Part shown: positions 62,997-64,000 of the stretch, in pieces
How the letters are laid out: each line of letters begins with the position of its first letter
Position numbering within the stretch: the first letter of the stretch is position 1
From: Sphingomonas sp. LM7
GTDB lineage: Bacteria; Pseudomonadota; Alphaproteobacteria; Sphingomonadales; Sphingomonadaceae
Direction: 5' to 3'
Assembly (NCBI RefSeq): GCF_002002925.1
Contig: NZ_CP019511.1
Coordinates: forward strand, 3,627,001 to 3,691,000
DNA: 64,000 bases
The notes under the pieces: model-generated
The model's database searches: none
The model's input: only the letters and a program-made list of their open reading frames with translations
What the model was told of the DNA's origin: nothing
Position numbers and translations under genes: made by a program

Positions 62997-63668
62997 ATGC
63001 ACCGGACTGAATCGCCGTTGATCGCCGTCGCCGTCTGCCTGGCGGCGCTGGCGGGTTTCGTGGATGCCTTCGCCTTCACCAGCCTGGGCGGGTTCTTCGC
63101 ATCGTTCATGAGCGGCAACACCACGCGGCTGGGCGTCGGGCTGGGCCAGGGGATCGGCGGCGAGGCAGCGGTCGCGGCCGGGCTGATCCTGAGCTTTGTC
63201 GGCGGGGTGATCGTGTCGAGCGTGCTCGTGCGTGCGGCCGGGCATCGCCACAAGGTGGCGGTGATGGGTGCAGTGACACTATTGCTGACCCTGGCGGCGA
63301 TCGTCGCCACGGTGATGCCCGGCCCGCTGGTGCTCGTGCTGCTCGCAGCGGCGATGGGCGCCGAGAATGGCGTGTTCAACCGCGACGGCGAAGTGACGAT
63401 CGGGCTGACCTATATGACCGGATCGCTGGTGCGGATCGGCCAGAAGCTCGCCGGAGCGCTGATGGGCGACCGCGACCGCTGGAGCTGGGTGCCGTATCTG
63501 GCGTTGTGGCTGGGGTTCCTCGCCGGCGTGGCCTCGGGCGCGGCGAGCCAGCTGCGCTGGGGCTGGGACGCGCTATGGCTAGCCGCGCTGATCGCGGCGG
63601 CGCTGACCGTGGCGATCGCGCGGCTGACGGGCGCGGGGCGGTCCATACCGGCAGAGGCAGCCCCCTGA
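62997..63668 (+). CDS. YoaK/DUF1275 family membrane protein
   Basis: A 223-residue inner-membrane protein of about six helices. AGFVDAFAFTSLGGFFASFMSGNTTRLG and GAENGVFNRDGEVTIGLTYMTGSLVRIGQKLA are the DUF1275 hallmarks. Function is unknown; a transporter-like role is often assumed. It is a single-gene unit convergent with the DUF2188 gene. Confidence 0.88.
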   Translation: MHRTESPLIAVAVCLAALAGFVDAFAFTSLGGFFASFMSGNTTRLGVGLGQGIGGEAAVAAGLILSFVGGVIVSSVLVRAAGHRHKVAVMGAVTLLLTLAAIVATVMPGPLVLVLLAAAMGAENGVFNRDGEVTIGLTYMTGSLVRIGQKLAGALMGDRDRWSWVPYLALWLGFLAGVASGAASQLRWGWDALWLAALIAAALTVAIARLTGAGRSIPAEAAP

Positions 63669-63671
63669 TCC

Positions 63672-63878
63672 TCAGCGCTTGGGATGGCTGTCCGAGCGTT
63701 GCATCCGGCCGTCGAGCCCGTGGATGGTCAGCTCAGTGTACTGATGCTGGCTGATCGGCCGGGCGTAGCCTCCGGCTTCGGCCTTGGTGGTGGTGACGTG
63801 GCTGGCGCGTTGGCCGTGGTCGCGCTTGACCTGCCAGCCATCGGGGTGCGGCATCACGCGGTGGTTGTCTCTCGACAT
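63672..63878 (-). CDS. DUF2188 small protein
   Basis: A 68-residue basic protein following the DUF2188 pattern: HRVMPHPDGWQVKRDHGQRASHV, then KAEAGGYAR and ELTIHGLDGRMQRSDSHPKR. Function unknown. AGGAG lies eight bases before the ATG, within an inverted repeat (63888-63905). Confidence 0.85.
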   Translation of the reverse strand: MSRDNHRVMPHPDGWQVKRDHGQRASHVTTTKAEAGGYARPISQHQYTELTIHGLDGRMQRSDSHPKR

Positions 63879-63887
63879 GATATCTCT

Positions 63888-63905
63888 CCTGCAAGTTGAT
63901 GCAGG
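63888..63905. promoter_or_regulatory. inverted repeat over the DUF2188 ribosome site
   Basis: CCTGCA-AGTTGA-TGCAGG, perfect 6-bp arms. On the minus strand the second arm contains part of the AGGAG ribosome site, so an RNA hairpin could limit translation. Confidence 0.35.
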
Positions 63906-63958
63906 TTAAATGCCCAGGGCAGTGGGAAAGATTCGCGAGGGGGGACGAACGGTGGCTG

Positions 63959-64000
63959 CTACCAGCCGAACCGGTCGCGCATCACCTCGGCCTCAGGCGC
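63959..64000 (-). CDS. C-terminal end of a gene cut by the right edge
   Basis: On the minus strand an open frame enters from the right edge and ends at TAG (63961-63959), giving the last residues APEAEVMRDRFGW. Too short to identify; it may not be a gene. Confidence 0.35.
   Translation of the reverse strand, partial: APEAEVMRDRFGW

Overview
The window is a GC-rich (roughly two-thirds G+C) chromosomal segment of an alphaproteobacterium, most likely a Sphingomonas or close relative. The evidence is a TonB-dependent receptor whose mature N-terminus carries EIVVTGSR, an Rrf2-controlled SUF operon, an XrtA/PEP-CTERM-type polysaccharide and signalling block, many GTG starts with GTGA overlaps, and short palindromic intergenic repeats. 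Almost all of it is densely packed core genome. I see no rRNA, tRNA, IS element, prophage or CRISPR array.

Layout. 1-8.2 kb: dapB (cut by the left edge), a small exported protein, a class III sirtuin, era-rnc-lepB on the minus strand, pgi, an NmrA-like reductase and gor. 8.2-13 kb: a dicarboxylate symporter, glmM, a DUF1272 protein, a ThiD-VOC fusion and rnhB. 13-20.6 kb: an exported M16 peptidase, a long-chain acyl-CoA ligase, ggt and pyrD. 20.6-29.7 kb: a possible small RNA, an AraC-type regulator, then rrf2-sufB, four small ORFs, and sufC-sufD-sufS-DUF59-sufA joined by overlapping stop/start codons. 29.7-38.9 kb: an aldo/keto reductase, a Gre-family factor, a TonB-dependent receptor, ligA, a metallo-beta-lactamase-fold lipid hydrolase-like protein and two small envelope proteins. 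39-40.3 kb: an orphan Imm11-type immunity gene beside a repeat-filled gene desert. 40.3-44.1 kb: uvrB, a hemerythrin-like protein, a lipoprotein and a compact transcript with a full-length anti-Shine-Dalgarno match. 44.1-51 kb (minus strand): a TIGR03013-type sugar transferase, prsK, prsR and a TPR protein, with manC divergent. 52-56.4 kb: a Tat-exported M3 peptidase and CIRCE-groES-groEL. 56.5-58.3 kb: an HNH-nuclease polymorphic toxin with a SUKH-type immunity gene. 58.3-64 kb: DUF2189, sppA, a GNAT acetyltransferase, an unknown protein, a TRIC-type channel, DUF1275 and DUF2188.

How the genes work together. The SUF block is a complete Fe-S assembly unit with its own regulator and a perfect inverted repeat at the regulator's start. 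groES-groEL is under HrcA/CIRCE control. The sugar transferase/PrsK/PrsR/TPR block, with manC next to it, is probably part of an XrtA-linked exopolysaccharide and sortase region that continues outside the window. The least ordinary items are the 43.7-44.04 kb anti-SD transcript, the toxin/immunity pair, the paired four-cysteine exported proteins inside the suf operon, an rnc gene that seems to need a CTG start, and the ThiD-VOC fusion.
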